A DNA stretch of 64,000 bases from positions 17,564,450-17,628,449 of the forward strand of contig NC_134029.1 of the NCBI RefSeq assembly GCF_964204645.1. Reading direction: 5' to 3'. Below the pieces are notes generated by a model. It searched no databases. It had not been told where the DNA came from and worked only from the letters and a program-made list of their open reading frames with translations. Source of the stretch: Tubulanus polymorphus (Eukaryota > Nemertea > Palaeonemertea > Tubulaniformes > Tubulanidae). Below are positions 23,801 through 38,800 of the stretch, in pieces. A program made the translations under genes and the position numbers. Positions within the stretch are counted from its first letter, which is position 1, and the number at the start of each line of letters is the position of its first letter.

Positions 23801-26800
23801 TGCTAAGCTACTCCACTCAGAATGGGAAATTGCGGCAGTTCGATGCATAAAGAATGGTAAGTAGTTACATATCCTGGTGTTACTTAGTTACTGGATGATA
23901 TTTAAGATGTCCACAGATTTGATCTTTGCTTTATCAATCGCAATTTTCATAGGAACTGTAGTTACAAAAATCAAACCTACACTGAGGTGGCTGATTCGGG
24001 CTATCACACTGAAGAAATTATTGTTATTAAACAAAGAAATTTATTCGCTTTTTGCCATTATTTATATCCGGAATTTTAAGTTATGACCAGAATCAGCCAC
24101 AATCATAAAATCTGTCAAACGAATTAATTTCTTCGTTTTTGTGGACTCTAAGACGAATCGTCCATGGTTTATAGTAAGGGTTTATTATGGAAAGATTAGA
24201 AGCTAGGATAGATAGTATCATCGTAGTATACATTAAATTTCTGTTCACTATTAAGTTGACTTTTTAAATATCCTTTCAGCTACAATTTCAAATGGTAAAG
24301 TGACAAACACTTCCAGATACGGCAATCCAAAGTTATTTGTGAATGGGGAATGGAGATATATTTGCCGAGATGGTTTTGATGACAACGACGCACGAGTGAT
24401 ATGCCGAGATTTGTCATACCCATATGGAAAAGCGTTGCCGAAAAATATGCTTGTCCCAATTTACAGTAGCAAATACTTCTTCATCAATAATTTACAATGC
24501 AGCGGAAGCGAACCATCAGCCACTAAATGCAGATATTCTAATGTTCGAACTTGCAGTGGAGATTCCTGGGGAAAGCTGAATAATATTGCAGGAATTACGT
24601 GCTCGATGACCCCATTCTTAAACGGTAAGCAGAAAATGAAAATTGGTCTGTGTTTCATGGAAAAACCGGACTCAAAAATCTCAGCTATATTTTCATATCG
24701 AAAATCTGCGTAATTTGATTGCAGATATTTTTGTTCGTGATTTTCGGTGATAATTATGGCTTGGCCAAAATACACTTGCTTACCCAAAGCTGGCACGCGT
24801 CTGTCTGTATAATCTAAGAACCTTCTTTGTGGGTTATTCAAAGAACCCGTTAGTTCTTCGCGGAACCTTGGGGTTCCTCAGCACCTAAAAGAGATCTTCA
24901 TGGTCAAAAGGGGTTGTTGGTAGTGCGAAAGGTTCTAGGAAAAATGGAATTGAGTTTCAGCAGAAGTTCTCAATATGCGTATTGATCTCAGTGCAGCTCT
25001 TAGTACCGGTAATATCCAATATAGGACTCTTTATCGGTCACCTCTTATCTAGAAGATTTCTTAGCATCTTCAACACTAATGATTGGTATGATGATACCGT
25101 TGATATGCGTTCTGCACCCTGCTTGGAGGTTACTTGGAGGATAATCAGTTACAATCAATTAAATAGTTCCCTCTAGTCGCCCTTGCGATACGCTTCCGGC
25201 AATCCACAATCTGCAGCCTATAGTAAAAACAAGAAATTCAAGCGTTAAATTCAAATATAAGCTCGTTAATCCAGGGAAAATCCTGCTATGACGTCACTGA
25301 TCTAATCGTTATTTTACAGGTTATGCGATTAGCCTACGAAATGTCTTCAGCTCAGGAGCTAGTGTGTATGGAACTGTTCAAATCAGATGGTTGAATATAA
25401 ATGGTAGCACGTGCCACGACACGTGGAACGATCGAGCCGCTAATGTCACTTGTAAACAATTGGGATACCTTAGTGGTCGAGCCATATATGTTCCTGACTA
25501 CAGTTACGGACCTTTTACTGTTGGACATGTGAAATGTTCCGGCTTCGAATCATCTTTAGCCGGCTGTGTAATAAGAGATGGTAATTGTTCAGATCGCAGA
25601 GCAGCTGGCGTTTTATGCACTTCTGACGCAGGTGAGGCAGACTTGCGCGCTAATATTGTTGATAAGTTAATCTCGGAAGAAATTGTATCTTTTAGTGACA
25701 TCCTTTTCCATCTGTTACAAATCTATTTCTGATGAAAATTTTTCTTGACCCTTTTTTGGTTGTTTTAAAGCTGGCATTAAATTCCGAATTGCCGGCGGAA
25801 TGGGAAATTACGGAAGAGCAGAAATCTTGATCAACGGACAATGGGGAACAGTGTGCGATCCAGACCGTGCCAACACCTCCGCTAAGGTTAGATTATATCC
25901 TACCAATAGGAAAAATAGCTTACATATAAAATCGTTTTGCAATTTATATATATATATATATGTATATATGTATATATATATATGACATATAATTGAAATA
26001 CTCGATACTTGCAGGTTTTTTGTCGTAGTTTAGGATACATGGACGGAATTGTTTACAACGGAAAACTTGGTACATCGTCTGGTCCTGTAGCAGTCCAAGC
26101 ACCGAGATGCACTGGAAATGAATCGTCGATTCTAATGTGTACCGTTTACCAGTGGCAGGCAGCAAAATATTCCGGTTGTCGCACGCACGACAATGATCTG
26201 AACGTACATTGCGTTTCTTCCGGTAATGACTTTTATAATTTTGATTGATAAATTTTATTATGGGAAATCCAATTCATTGATGTTATTCAGGTGTAGACAT
26301 CTTTAGATAAAGCGGTGCTGAATTAGTCCTAACTTTTATTCGGATGAATCATTTCTAGTTTGTCACACTATTCCATTAATTTAAAACATTTCATTTTCAT
26401 TTCATACAGTTCGATTGCAGAACAATGGCGCAATTGGGCCTGTGTTGTTGAATTATGGAGGAAAATGGGGTTACGCTTGTGATAAAAATTGGGACGACAG
26501 AGAAGCGATGATAACATGTCGATCAATTTCACCTGTTTATTCCGCCGCTAAAGCGATCTGTTGCTCAGCGTTCAAGAATTCCGATCCCCGAGAACGATAT
26601 GAAATTATAGCTTCAAACATTGAATGTTCTGGATCGGAGAGCAATTTTAGTCAATGTCGAGTGAACTATGGTAATCAAATGGCTTGTCCGAACCGACAAT
26701 ACGCTTCTGTCCTCTGCCTAGTGATTCCTCCAATCGGTGAGTTTCAGCGCCCATCATGGCAATGATAGAACATCAAATGGTTCGTTCGTATGGTTTCGTC

Positions 26801-29800
26801 CTGGGGACGCACTTATTTTCAAAAGATTTTCGAGATTTAAGTTAGTTTCGGAAGAAACTAGTTCACTCACTTTAATCAGTGATTTTTGCAGTTTGATAAA
26901 TTCCAAGTTTGTAACTCCAAGTATGAGAAAATGTCCATTGGAAGTAATTGTAAATTTGGTTAATGTCAAGTTGCAATACAGCAGACACAGATATATGATG
27001 TAGAAATACAGCTATTCATTTCATAGGACCATCGCAGCCTACTGTTTTTCCATTTTCAGATGTTATTCGGGTCAGTGTCGCACTGTCTTCAGTTGTTATC
27101 ACGATGAAGGATGGCCTCGTGAAGTTGAACATCTACGGGCATTCGGGCCGTATATGTGCCGACGGTTGGGATAATAAAGACGCTAAAGCTTTATGCAATT
27201 CCATGGGTCACAATAATGCCATCGCTTACAGGACTCGGGTTTCGGTAACAGGTAGTCCATTCTGGGTCGGTAATCTCACGTGTACAGGGACAGAGCGCGA
27301 CTTGAAATATTGCGATGGTATCAGAAATCGTAATAGATATGGATACGCGTGTTCATCAACAGATTCGGCAGCCGCTTTATGTTACACATCGACTACTAAT
27401 AGTAAGTATGAGCTTGATATGAAATACGTATACTTTGATCTATACTTTTTAGTGAAAACCGAATTTTTAAAAAACAATATTCGTGTTGTTGCAGTGAAAA
27501 AGAACATTTGCAATAATGGAATGTCTGTTCTATTAACTTAAGTACTTTTCGTATCTGAGAGTAACTCGTATTTTATTATGTAGAGTTGAGTTATAAATTG
27601 ATTTCCGGTCGCACAACCAGCGATGGAACGATCCAAGTTACACTTAACGGTAGACAGGGAATGATCTGCGGGGAAAATTGGACCGACACGGAAGCAAACG
27701 TATTTTGCAAACAACTCAATTTCGAAACTGGCAACGCAGTGATATATTCACTGGCAAATAGGCCATTTCGGAGGGTTTTCCTATGGTTACGTGAAGTGCA
27801 TTGTAATGGCGACGAACTTGGTATTGAAAATTGTCGTCATATCGGTTGGGGAAAAGTTGCCAATACGTTTTGTAACCCGAGCAGTTATCGATATAAAGTC
27901 GCCGGAGTTAGATGTTACCGAGCAGGTAAGCCCACACAAACAAATACGGTATCCTATTTTCTCATCAGATTTAGTACAATTCTTTTCTTTTTCAATAAAA
28001 AGGTTGAAACAAAAAGCCTAACCAGAGATTTATAGATGAAGCGCGAGAGGGAAGTTTTTTACTAATGCCAAACCAATGCTAGTAATACAAGTAGAACATA
28101 TGCAAAAAATTATTCAGAATTATGAAGCTCCCTAAACCTATGAAATGAAACTATATCGCCGAAACTGAGACAACCATTTTCACTATTCTAACGATTCCTC
28201 GAAATGAAGTAAAATGAAACGCTGCTGTTGCCACCGTAAATGTGGATAACCGATACGTGGACGATGAGCATATAAAGCCCGCAGAAAAGAAATAGCTATG
28301 CGGGCGAGCGGATTTGATATTTATTTAAAAGAAGACGATCAATGCTTTGCAGATGCGGGCGAGCGCATTTGGCTTTTTATTCTTAGGGATTTTTTATGGC
28401 AGGGTGGCATTTGATTTTCTTGAGAAACTAGGATATTTCTTTGTGTGGCCCGAGTCTTGAAATTTACGTAAACGTACTTTTTCGCTCTGAATGTGTTGCA
28501 GTGGTTCCAGACTTCAAATCTGGTCGGCTTCGATTACGAATATCGGTCTCTTGTAGTTCACTCATCGATGATGTAGCATACTTGAATGTGTGTCCATTCA
28601 TTTTCAGTCCGCTTGGGACTTTATGTACAGTCCAATTTCGGTCGGTTGGACATCATAAAAAACAACACTTGGTACCCAGTTTGTGATCACGGTTTCACTG
28701 ACGTCGAAGCTAGAATAGCTTGTAAACAACTTGGCTATGTAGATGGAAAAGCAATTTTACGAAGTTTCTTTTTGAGAAAATCCAACAACCAACTGGCAAG
28801 TGTGAAATGTTTGGGCAACGAGTCAAAGTTGAATTTATGTTCTATAAAGGTTGACAGTTGTTCCAGTAAGAATTACACCAGTATCTATTGTGTATCGACA
28901 CCTATCATCAGGACTCAACGTAAGTACATGTATGATAAATATACATGCTCAATCGAAATAATCGTCATAGATTGTTGCTTACAAAAATAATTATGGAATA
29001 CCACAAACAGCAGGAAGGAAGGATTTCTACATGAATCGTCATACGCACACCAGGAGCGGATCTAGGAAATTTGGGAGGCCTGGATCCAGACGAAAAGAAA
29101 GACATTCTTTAAATAAATCAGCCATGTCATAGGCCGTCGTGGTTCCTATTCTTCGGCATTAGATATTTTTGAAGATATCTAAGGATATACAATTGCCAAA
29201 AGAATGAGCGTCAAATTTGCAGGTTTTGTCTTGGGCACCCTCAATAGGAAAACAGAAACCCGGTCCACGAGACCACGCCCCCCCCCCCTAAATCTGCCCC
29301 TGGTACACGTATCTGTCAATGAGTTTTTTCGCGACCTATGTACATAGATGAAAAATTTCCAGGTCAGGAATAACGACACCAGTAGAAGAAAGAACAAACG
29401 TCTCATGTGTTTGAAATCTATAACCGTGTTCCTTTCTGTAAATTTGATAGAATGTACGCTATGTGTAAATGTGAATATGTAATGATGGATTATTCAAATA
29501 TTACCTTAATCTATATTTCAGCATTAATTGTACAATGGTTTAACGATACAAGACGACTGAAAGCTCGTGTGGGAGGTGTCTGGGGACGTATTTGTCCAAT
29601 CAACTGGTCGGATCGTGAAGCAACAGTTTTCTGTAAACAAAAGGGTTATGCCGGAGGTTACGCATTTCAAGAATCGACAGCTAGTAGACAACTGCCGTAC
29701 ACTATGGCTAATGTCCGGTGTAAAGGATCAGAATCAAATTTAGCCGAATGTATTTTCGATGATCCAATGAAAGTCGCATCGCCGTGTCATTTCGGAACCT

Positions 29801-32800
29801 ATGACGCAGGCGCACTATGCTACAGATATTCAAGTACGTATTTTCATCTGTAAAACCAGTACACACCGTCACCGTTGTGATTGCTATGGGCGACAATGTT
29901 TTATTTCACTTGACGTAACAGTCAATCCGCGCTGCGAAGTTGGATGCGCCAAAATTTCAGCAGATAGCGCCTAGTACATGCAAATGACGTCACCATGGAA
30001 ACCCAGAAATAATATTTCTTAATTTGATGATAGCCCCATTCATAATATATTCGGATTTTGATACTTCAAGGCAAGAATGTATGGAATGGGGACTGCATGA
30101 CTAAATAATTGATTGAATCATCATTACTGACTCGATACATATATACATGAATTTTTATTTTTTTCGAACATCTAAATTCTAATTCGGGATAATGAATGAC
30201 ATTTATTAATATCATTTTTGTATCAGTATTGCGTGGTATGATAAGCGTGTGAAATGGTGCATCTATTTCAGGTTTCCCCAGGCGTCATTGAGAATTTCGC
30301 ACAAATTTCTAGCCGAAACTCTGAAACAGCTAAATGATAACGTTGTTTCAAAGATGAAAGAAAATGGATTGAATATTTTGATTTATTTCCGGGTTTTCCA
30401 AGATGACGTCATTCACGTGTACGTGGTGCCATCTGCTGACATTTCGGAAATATCTTCGCGGCGTAAAAATGCCTACACGGTGCGGAATTGTCACTTGCGC
30501 TACGTCAAACAAAACATAGTCTTTTTGAGGGGAATTGTCGCCCATAGATCGCTTCGTTTCATCGTTTGATCATAATGATCTTTGTTCATCGATGTAATTG
30601 TGTTGGGTGGTAGGAATCCGGTACCGATTTCTCCAATCATACCCAGCGAAACGATGTTTCGGTTAACTGTGTTTTGCGTTTCTGAACAACGCATATTTGG
30701 TCATGAAACAGGGCAGAAAAACAGTTTTGTGTTTTGGGCTTGTTCTCGCCATGCGCGCAAGGTTTAGTATTAGCACTCCGGCACAACTAAGTATATACGG
30801 CTAAGGAGTTTTAACTTACATTAACTTACATACTAACTAACATTTTTTCGTGCTTTATATCATTCTAGATTTAACTATACGCCTAATCGGTGGTGCTTCG
30901 CCAAACATTGGCACTGTGCAACTTACATTTGATGGCGTGCCAGGTTCAATTTGCGACCGTAGTTGGAGTTATTTCGATGCTAAGGTGCTTTGTCGTCAGT
31001 TAGGTTACAGCGATGGCCGTGCATTATCTCGGTCATATCACGGTAGAGTTAACGGTGTGGCATTTTTGAATAACATGCGGTGTAACAGCCGGGAGGATAA
31101 TATCTTGCAATGCCAGAATTCAGGGTGGAAAAAAAGTACGTCTCGTTGTTATCCTACTACACAAGCCGGTGTTGCGTGCGCAGGAAAAGGTAAATAACTT
31201 CCAATGTAATCCATTGCACGCGGTAATTACTGATACTTTTTTTATACCTAAAGGAAACGATGTTTTGTTGAATTTTAGTTAAAATCTACAAAGGGAATTC
31301 GAGATCGTATGGTATTGTTAACGTCTGGGGGAAATTCCCCGAACGAGATTTCTCCTCTTGGATGAGTGTATGCGATGAAGGATGGGATGACACTGACGCT
31401 CGTGAGTGTAATTGTGTAATTCAATCAAATATTATTTCATATATTCTACCTGTGCAACTATGAAGAACGGCTTGATAAAGATAATCATTTGTATTTTAGG
31501 AGTATTTTGTAAAGAGTTGGGATATTCCTACGGAAAAAGTGTATGCTGTGGTGCGTTTGGCTATAACTATCGACCCGCTAACATGACCAACGTACGATGT
31601 GTTGGAAATGAAAAAACGATTTTCGACTGTCCACACGAGAGTCCCACTTTTAGAGATCGGTGTTCCACCAGAAATTATGCATCTGTTGTCTGTTCAAATA
31701 GTCCACCCAGTACAGGTTTGTTTGCGATCATATATGTGTATCATCTGACCACTGAATACCTTATAGATCATATGAAGTAATTGTAGATTGATTGACAAAT
31801 CGTGTTACAATTTTAGGGTATGGAATACGCATTGAAGGGAGTATGAGATTTGGCAAGCTTGGTCTGAAATATTATGATGTCTGGGGGCGAATTTGTGCAG
31901 ATGGTTGGAGTGATGCAGATGCATCAGTCGCCTGTAGACAGCTTGGATTCCAAAATGGACAGGCATATACGCATTATCAAACATCAAGCGTTTACGGGCC
32001 GTACTGGAGCGGTAATTTTAAGTGCACGGCCGGTGATATAAGCCTTGGTTCGTGTACTAGAACAGCCTGGGGTTCGCTGACATCGTGTCCCTCTGGACAC
32101 GCAGCTGGCGTATTGTGTTACCAACGCAATGGTAGGCCTTACATATTTTCTTATTTTTTATTATTTTGTATTCATATTAATGTAATCTTTAAGGACTCTT
32201 ATTATTACCAAAAACATTCAAGGTAAAAGGTGACCTCTAAATGGGATATCGTGTAAAACCTATTTTCTAATGTGATGTATTTATAAATGCAACGAGATGA
32301 TTAGTACTATATTGGTTAACTACCTTATTTGACGCACGAGCTTTCGCTACGTATGTATAGTAGCTTCATCGGGTGAATGAGTGAAGTTGCTATACAGAAG
32401 TAGCGAAAGCTCGTGCGTCAAATAAAATAGTTCAACTATATTATACTACTCGTATCATATTTATTCTACACGCGGTTAACACGGCGCCTCGACGAATCTC
32501 ATCATATTCATGAATGATAAAGTATGTTACTTATTTTGATTTTAGTACAGCCATTACTGAGAAATAAAATTCAAAAGTCGGTTATTTTACCAGGATCGTA
32601 TGAACACATTTAAATAACTCATTTTCAGGACTCTCCTATCGCTTGGCTGGCAGCGGCTCACGGAATTTTGGTCGTGTTGAAGTTTCTGTGGATGGAGTTT
32701 GGGGTACTGTATGCAATATCAACTGGAGAAACGCTGATGCCGGGGTATTCTGTCGACAGATGGGTTTCACTGATGGAATTCTCTTGCAAGACTCGAGCCC

Positions 32801-35800
32801 TGGTAATACGAACGTCGTTTACACGAATGATATATATTGTGTTGGGAATGAAAGCCGATTTCAGGATTGCCCGCAGACATCTTGGCGCCAGTCTAAATAC
32901 TCGGATTGCCAGAACCACGAGCGAGATGTCGCTGTACACTGTTTTGGCGCAGGTATTATTTCTAAAACATATTTTCAGAAAAAGAAATAATAAAACCCCT
33001 CATAAATGTACGTTGGCTGATTCGGGCCATGCTAACAAAATTTCTGTATGGCTAGAGCAACGATAAAAAGATTTGCCCGTTTTTTGGTTCGCTAGCGCGA
33101 GAATTCAAAACTTTTGTTTTTCTCGCACGAGCAAACAAAACATTTTGGTTTTCTCGCGCGAATTCAAAACGTTTGGTTTTCTCGTGTGAGAATTCAAAAA
33201 CAATTTCACCAAAATATTTTGTTTTCTTGCACGAGAAACCCAAACTTTTTCCTATGAATTCTCGCGCGAGAAAACCAAAAGTTTTGAATGTTCGCTCTAG
33301 AAAACCAAAAAACAGGCAAATTTTTTTTTCCGTTCCTCTAGCCGTACAGAAAAAGTTTTTAGTATGTAACGTAGCCCGAATCAGCCATCATATAAATGAC
33401 TGTTGTGGATCGCAATTTCATTGCTGTGGTGGACTAGCTGATATGTTGCACCTCGAGTTTTAGGTATCAGTACAATTCAAAAACTCATGGACTCAGTTAA
33501 CTCAGGTAGCCCACATGGGGGCTGTTGCGTTCAATTCTTATCCTCCATACGTCCATACGATAACTCTTCTGTAAACGGAATGTTGGAAAGTTTTGGTACA
33601 TGATCTGCCCATGACTCATCTCCGACCAAAATACTGGCCTGATCAGTTTCAATGTTTTTGATCTTAGAATAGGGATTTTCCCTGTTATTTATGTTATTTA
33701 TTATTAATGTTATTATATTATTTATGTTATTAACCCTGTTAGTTGGTAAATTTCGTTTGATTTTTTGATTGAGTGTCCCTTACAGACCCACCACACATGC
33801 CGGGAGCGAAACGGGGGGTTTGATTTTGAAATCGGAAATCGAAGTACAGATATAGTTGTGTGATCGTTGGTGGCGATGTTAGTCTCATCAGTCTTCATGC
33901 GGAGATATTTTTTGCGGAAAATGTCAGTAGGTTCTAACTTGATATTTGATGAATGTGTACACATCTCCTTACATGGTTTCCCAATCTTTCCCAACCCCCA
34001 CAAGAAGGAGTTGATCATCGAATTATATACTGGTAATTAAGATCGGTGCCTATGCCGGTTTTATAACCACCATCAATTTGAAATTTGAAACTCATGACAT
34101 GTTCTATGATAACGTTGAGTTAAGTTTATTGGTGTCTGTGTACGTTCACGTGGGGTGTTAAATATAGTGTTGCCAGATTGTCAAGCATTTTAACAAATGG
34201 GCTTGCGTCCCTTGACCCCTAATTTAGATGCTGAACTAATGATGCATCTAAGATAAAATTTGAAATAATTGTCATTGATTGTATTTTTATTACAGTTCGC
34301 CTGGCAAATCATACTAGAGACGTAAACTGGACCTCGGGTCCTGTACAAATATATCGCAATACCACGTGGCATACTGTCTGCGATGTCAATTTCACGGACG
34401 CTGTCGCGCGACAAGTATGTCACGAGCTTGGATATTATGACGGTAGAGCGGTTTGCTGTTCGGGGTATGGATTCTTCGAATACAAATACAACAGAACACT
34501 GACGTTATTATGGAATTCATCGAATCCTTTGATTGAAAATAGTAAAACGCTCGGTTATTGTAGCAGCCGTAAATACGCTTCTGTGATATGTATTCCTACG
34601 ATATCCGTCCATACAGGTAAGTAAGTGAATGTCAGTAAATATTTCCGGATTACACAGAAAATCAAGAAGGACTTAATTAATTACCTTATTCTTGATTTTA
34701 TAATTGAACCAAATCTATCATTCTTCTTGAAACTTTTCATTGAAGAATATTTCAATATAAGTGCATAACCAAGTCGCCGTACTAATGTCTGCCTGTTGAT
34801 AATATAAGTACCGGGTAACACTGTGAAATTTATTTTTAGATTACAAGTTTGAATTGGAAACAACAACAAAACCGGGCATCGGCCGAGTTTTAGTTAAACA
34901 CTTAGGACAGCTGGGTCGCGTTTGCAGTTCTAACTGGGATGACAATGATGCCAACGTATTCTGTAAACAGATTAATTTTCAACGTGGAATTGCTTACATG
35001 CATTCGTTTCATTATTCGTGGAAGATCATCTACAATTCTGAACCTTACCTGGTGGCTAACGTATCTTGCGTCGGCACTGAGACCAGCTTAGATAAGTGTA
35101 AATTCGACGATCGACTTTCCCTCGGCAACTGTTCAAATTTGGATCATTATGACGCCGGTGTTCTCTGTTATAACGGAGGAGGTGAGACATTTTAAGCTCC
35201 GCTATGATCGAAGGTCAGCGGAGCTAATGGGTTAGGGGTGAGCCGTCGTCGTCCGTCCGTTCGTTCGTTTGTCTGTCAACTTTTCCTTCAAATCGCTACT
35301 AGTCCTACAGTTTTAATCAGATCAATTCCAAATTCGGTATGAATGTTCTATGGACCAAGGGCTTAAAGTAACAGAGCCATCTTTTTTGATTCGACCACCA
35401 CTGGACGATTTCGATTTCGACCACCATTGGAGTTTTAATTTCTTCAAATTGCTATTAGTCCTACAGTTTTAATCAGATCAAGTCCAAATTTGGTGTGAAT
35501 GTTCTATGGACCAATACCTACAAAATGCAGAGCCGTTTTTGGATTTGGCCAAAAGGGGGCACCCCTAGGTATGCAGCTTCCATTTCTTCAAATCACACAG
35601 CAGAGCTATATAAGCCAATAGGCTCCTTGTTTATAGAAATCTGAATGTCTTATACACTTCACGACGACTGCACGCAATAAACGAATTGTATAAATCTATG
35701 ATTACTTTTAGGTATCCAATACCGCTTGGCCAACGGGACGAACTCGAGAGGACGTGTTGAAGTTGGTATATCAGGAGTATGGGGAACTGTTTGTGGTCTT

Positions 35801-38800
35801 CACTGGGATAAAAAAGATGCAGCAGTTTTTTGTCGGTCTTTGGGAAGATCTTTTATGGACGGGGATCCGGTGTACAACAGCAAAATATTTGGAAGGGGCC
35901 AAGGGCCGATTTGGTTAAGTCACTTGCAATGCAATGGGACGGAGCCATCTTTGGAAAAATGTCCACATCCTGGATTCAACTCTAGCTTCGATCACTTTAG
36001 TTACTATCAAACCTGTTCACATTACTACGACGCTGGAGTACATTGTTATACAGATGGTAGGTTGTTGGAATCGAAGTTGATAGACCGACTATGAAGAGAC
36101 TTCTCGAATTAAATGCTAATGTCAACCAGCGACCCGACGCCTACCGACGAACTGGGTTTATTGGTGACAGGCGGCCTACGTTAGGCCACCAGTTGCTGTC
36201 ATATCCTCTCGACAAAAGCCGGCTTGCAAGGGAAACCCAACGCCTACCGACTCGTTGCAAGCCCTATCCGGGTAGTTGCCCATGTTCTACTCCCGCCTAC
36301 GGTGGGCTGACAGTTGCTTTCTTGCGCAACCGACGCGACGGAACTGACCGCAGGATTTCCAGCCAATCAGAGTCCGCATATGCATAATACAAATTGTGAT
36401 CGCATCATTGGTATCTAGCCATAATTTTTTGAATTTTTTACTTCAAACTGTATGTTCGAATTTCACTATCAGAATTTATTTGAAAGTAATTGGAGAGACA
36501 TCCAAAGAAGATCCAGTGCTAATAAGCAAATGAATAGACGGTGATGGTTATATAACTTGGCATACGAATCTTAAGGTAGAATGCCTAAAAGGAGCTGATA
36601 CACGCCTTGCCTTTTAGTCGATGGCTACATTTTGAAAGATAATACGAATAAGAAGTATAGAAGTATATACATTAGCAAAAATATAATTATATTATGATAT
36701 ATCTATTCTCAAAATGTACATCACATGACCATCTGCAGTTGTTTCAGTTCCCAGTAACCGTAACCATAAGTGGGGAAGCAACTTGCTGGATCTCATATCC
36801 CGCTAGTCGGGCTCAGGTACCGCGAATCGGAACTTTGTCCACATAAGCTGGGCTGCGATCGCAGTTTGCAATAGGCGATCATCGCGTCGCAGGTTGACAT
36901 AAGCCAGCCGTACGATTAAAGACAATGAGAATAGTAGTCAAAAATTGCTTTATTGGTTCTTGAAATACAAACGTCACAATGTGAAAAAAGAGCGTGTAAA
37001 GGACATTCGTGTTAACTGTTATGCCCCTTGAACCTGCCTGTTTTTCCCAGCCTCTAACGCCCTGTAAGGCTAACAACCTTACAATCAAGAATACCGTCTG
37101 ACACAATCTCGATCAGTACTTCCTACACAATATGTACTTATGACCTTTTGAAAATTCGTTTTTTTGAAAGTGTTTTTGTCTTCGATTAGGACACCTTATA
37201 AAAACGGTACATCTTGTGACATTGTTTTATAGTATAGTATTTTATTATTCGTTTTTGTAATTATTCAACTCGCAGTGAGATTATCGACTGGATTACGACT
37301 TGGGTATGGTACGGTTGAAGTCAATGTAGATGGAACGTGGAGTCATGTGTGTAGTAACAGTAACTGGGACGACAATGATGCGGTTGTTGTGTGTAAACAA
37401 CTAGGTTACCAAACGGGCAAAGCCGTTCCTAGGTATTCTTGTTAGATAATCCAGTATACAGTCTCGCATATCAAATGTATAATTTCATGAATTTTCCTCA
37501 AAGTTTCAGATGCGGCGTAGTCACGGATTTGTTGTATCTTATTAAACCAAAGTGAATACTATTTTTTCTTTATCCAGATCAGCGTTTGGAGGCAAAAAGT
37601 TGCCAATAGGTCTGATCGCAGTCAGCTGCCTGGGAACGGAAACATCATTCAAAAGTTGTTCCGTTGTGAAAGGATCGACATGTAGTTCTGGTACTGTGGC
37701 TGGAGTATACTGTTCTAAAACGCCAATAACCAGTAATGGTAAGTGAAGAGAATATCTCGTCAATGTACACATTCTCAATTCAAAAGAGCATTTTTTTATT
37801 TGAACATAAAAGATTAATATTTCATTTGTTGATTTAACCAAGTTATTGAAAAGCCAAAATGAACTTACGTTAAAAATAATGAATAATGTGAATGTTGCAG
37901 GCTTCCGATTGCGTATATCCGAAGACAGATATGCCAGTCATTACCATGGCATTCTCGAAGTAAACAATTTTGGTGTCTGGGGTCGCGTATGTCCGTATGG
38001 ATTTGGAGATCGCGAGGCGTCCGCGGCTTGTAAAACAATGAAATATGCTGGTGGTGTAGCTTACACGCATATTGCACTGAATAAACGACCGATCGTAGTT
38101 AGCAATGTATCGTGTCCGTTGGGATTCAAGTTGGAGTCTTGTTCGTTCACAAATTGGGGAGATAATTACACATGTCACGCCACCGGGTTTGAAGCTGGAG
38201 TCATCTGTTACAATACCACTGCAGGTAGGTTTATACGTGACTTAAGCTATCGCCTACCAAATGTTGTGCGCCGATATTTAAACTAAAACAGTCAATTTAA
38301 AACTCCTATAAAAATCCTTAGTACGATACCTTTTGTCAATATGACTATATGTATATTCAGATGGGCTTGAGTTGATGAAATCATGAATTATTCTGTAGGA
38401 ATGAACTATCGCATTGTGGGCCCGAAAAGCAATTACGGACGAGTTGAAATATCGTACGATGGACTTTGGGGAACTATCTGCGACCAATATTGGTCCTACT
38501 TCGACGCTCTGGTTTTATGTAAACAGTTCAACTATAAGGACGGAATCGCAGTTCGTGGATCGGCTTATGGTGGAGGGAATGGGCCAGTTTGGGTGAAATC
38601 ATTTGGATGTATTGGCTCAGAAAAGACTATACTACAATGTTTCAATACTGGTTGGAATGAATCGATAACTTCTTCTTGTAAAAGCCATAATTACGACGCA
38701 TCAGTGAAATGTTTCAATGAAAAAATTCGTGAGTTATTTTTTTAACTTATATATATAAGTATTCGATTCCATTCTGTTCATTTTCAAACATCGCAAAATT

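Noticed and set aside
28490-28575. tRNA-Sec-like arm: ccaga-cttcaaa-tctgg with TCA anticodon and an upstream gcagtggtt
   Set aside because: The anticodon arm pairs well, but there is no T-arm with GTTCGA/GTTCAA at the right distance and no acceptor stem. Probably chance.
30249-30569. 106-codon frame in SRCR intron 19
   Set aside because: No recognisable domain and no flanking splice signals in frame with neighbours.
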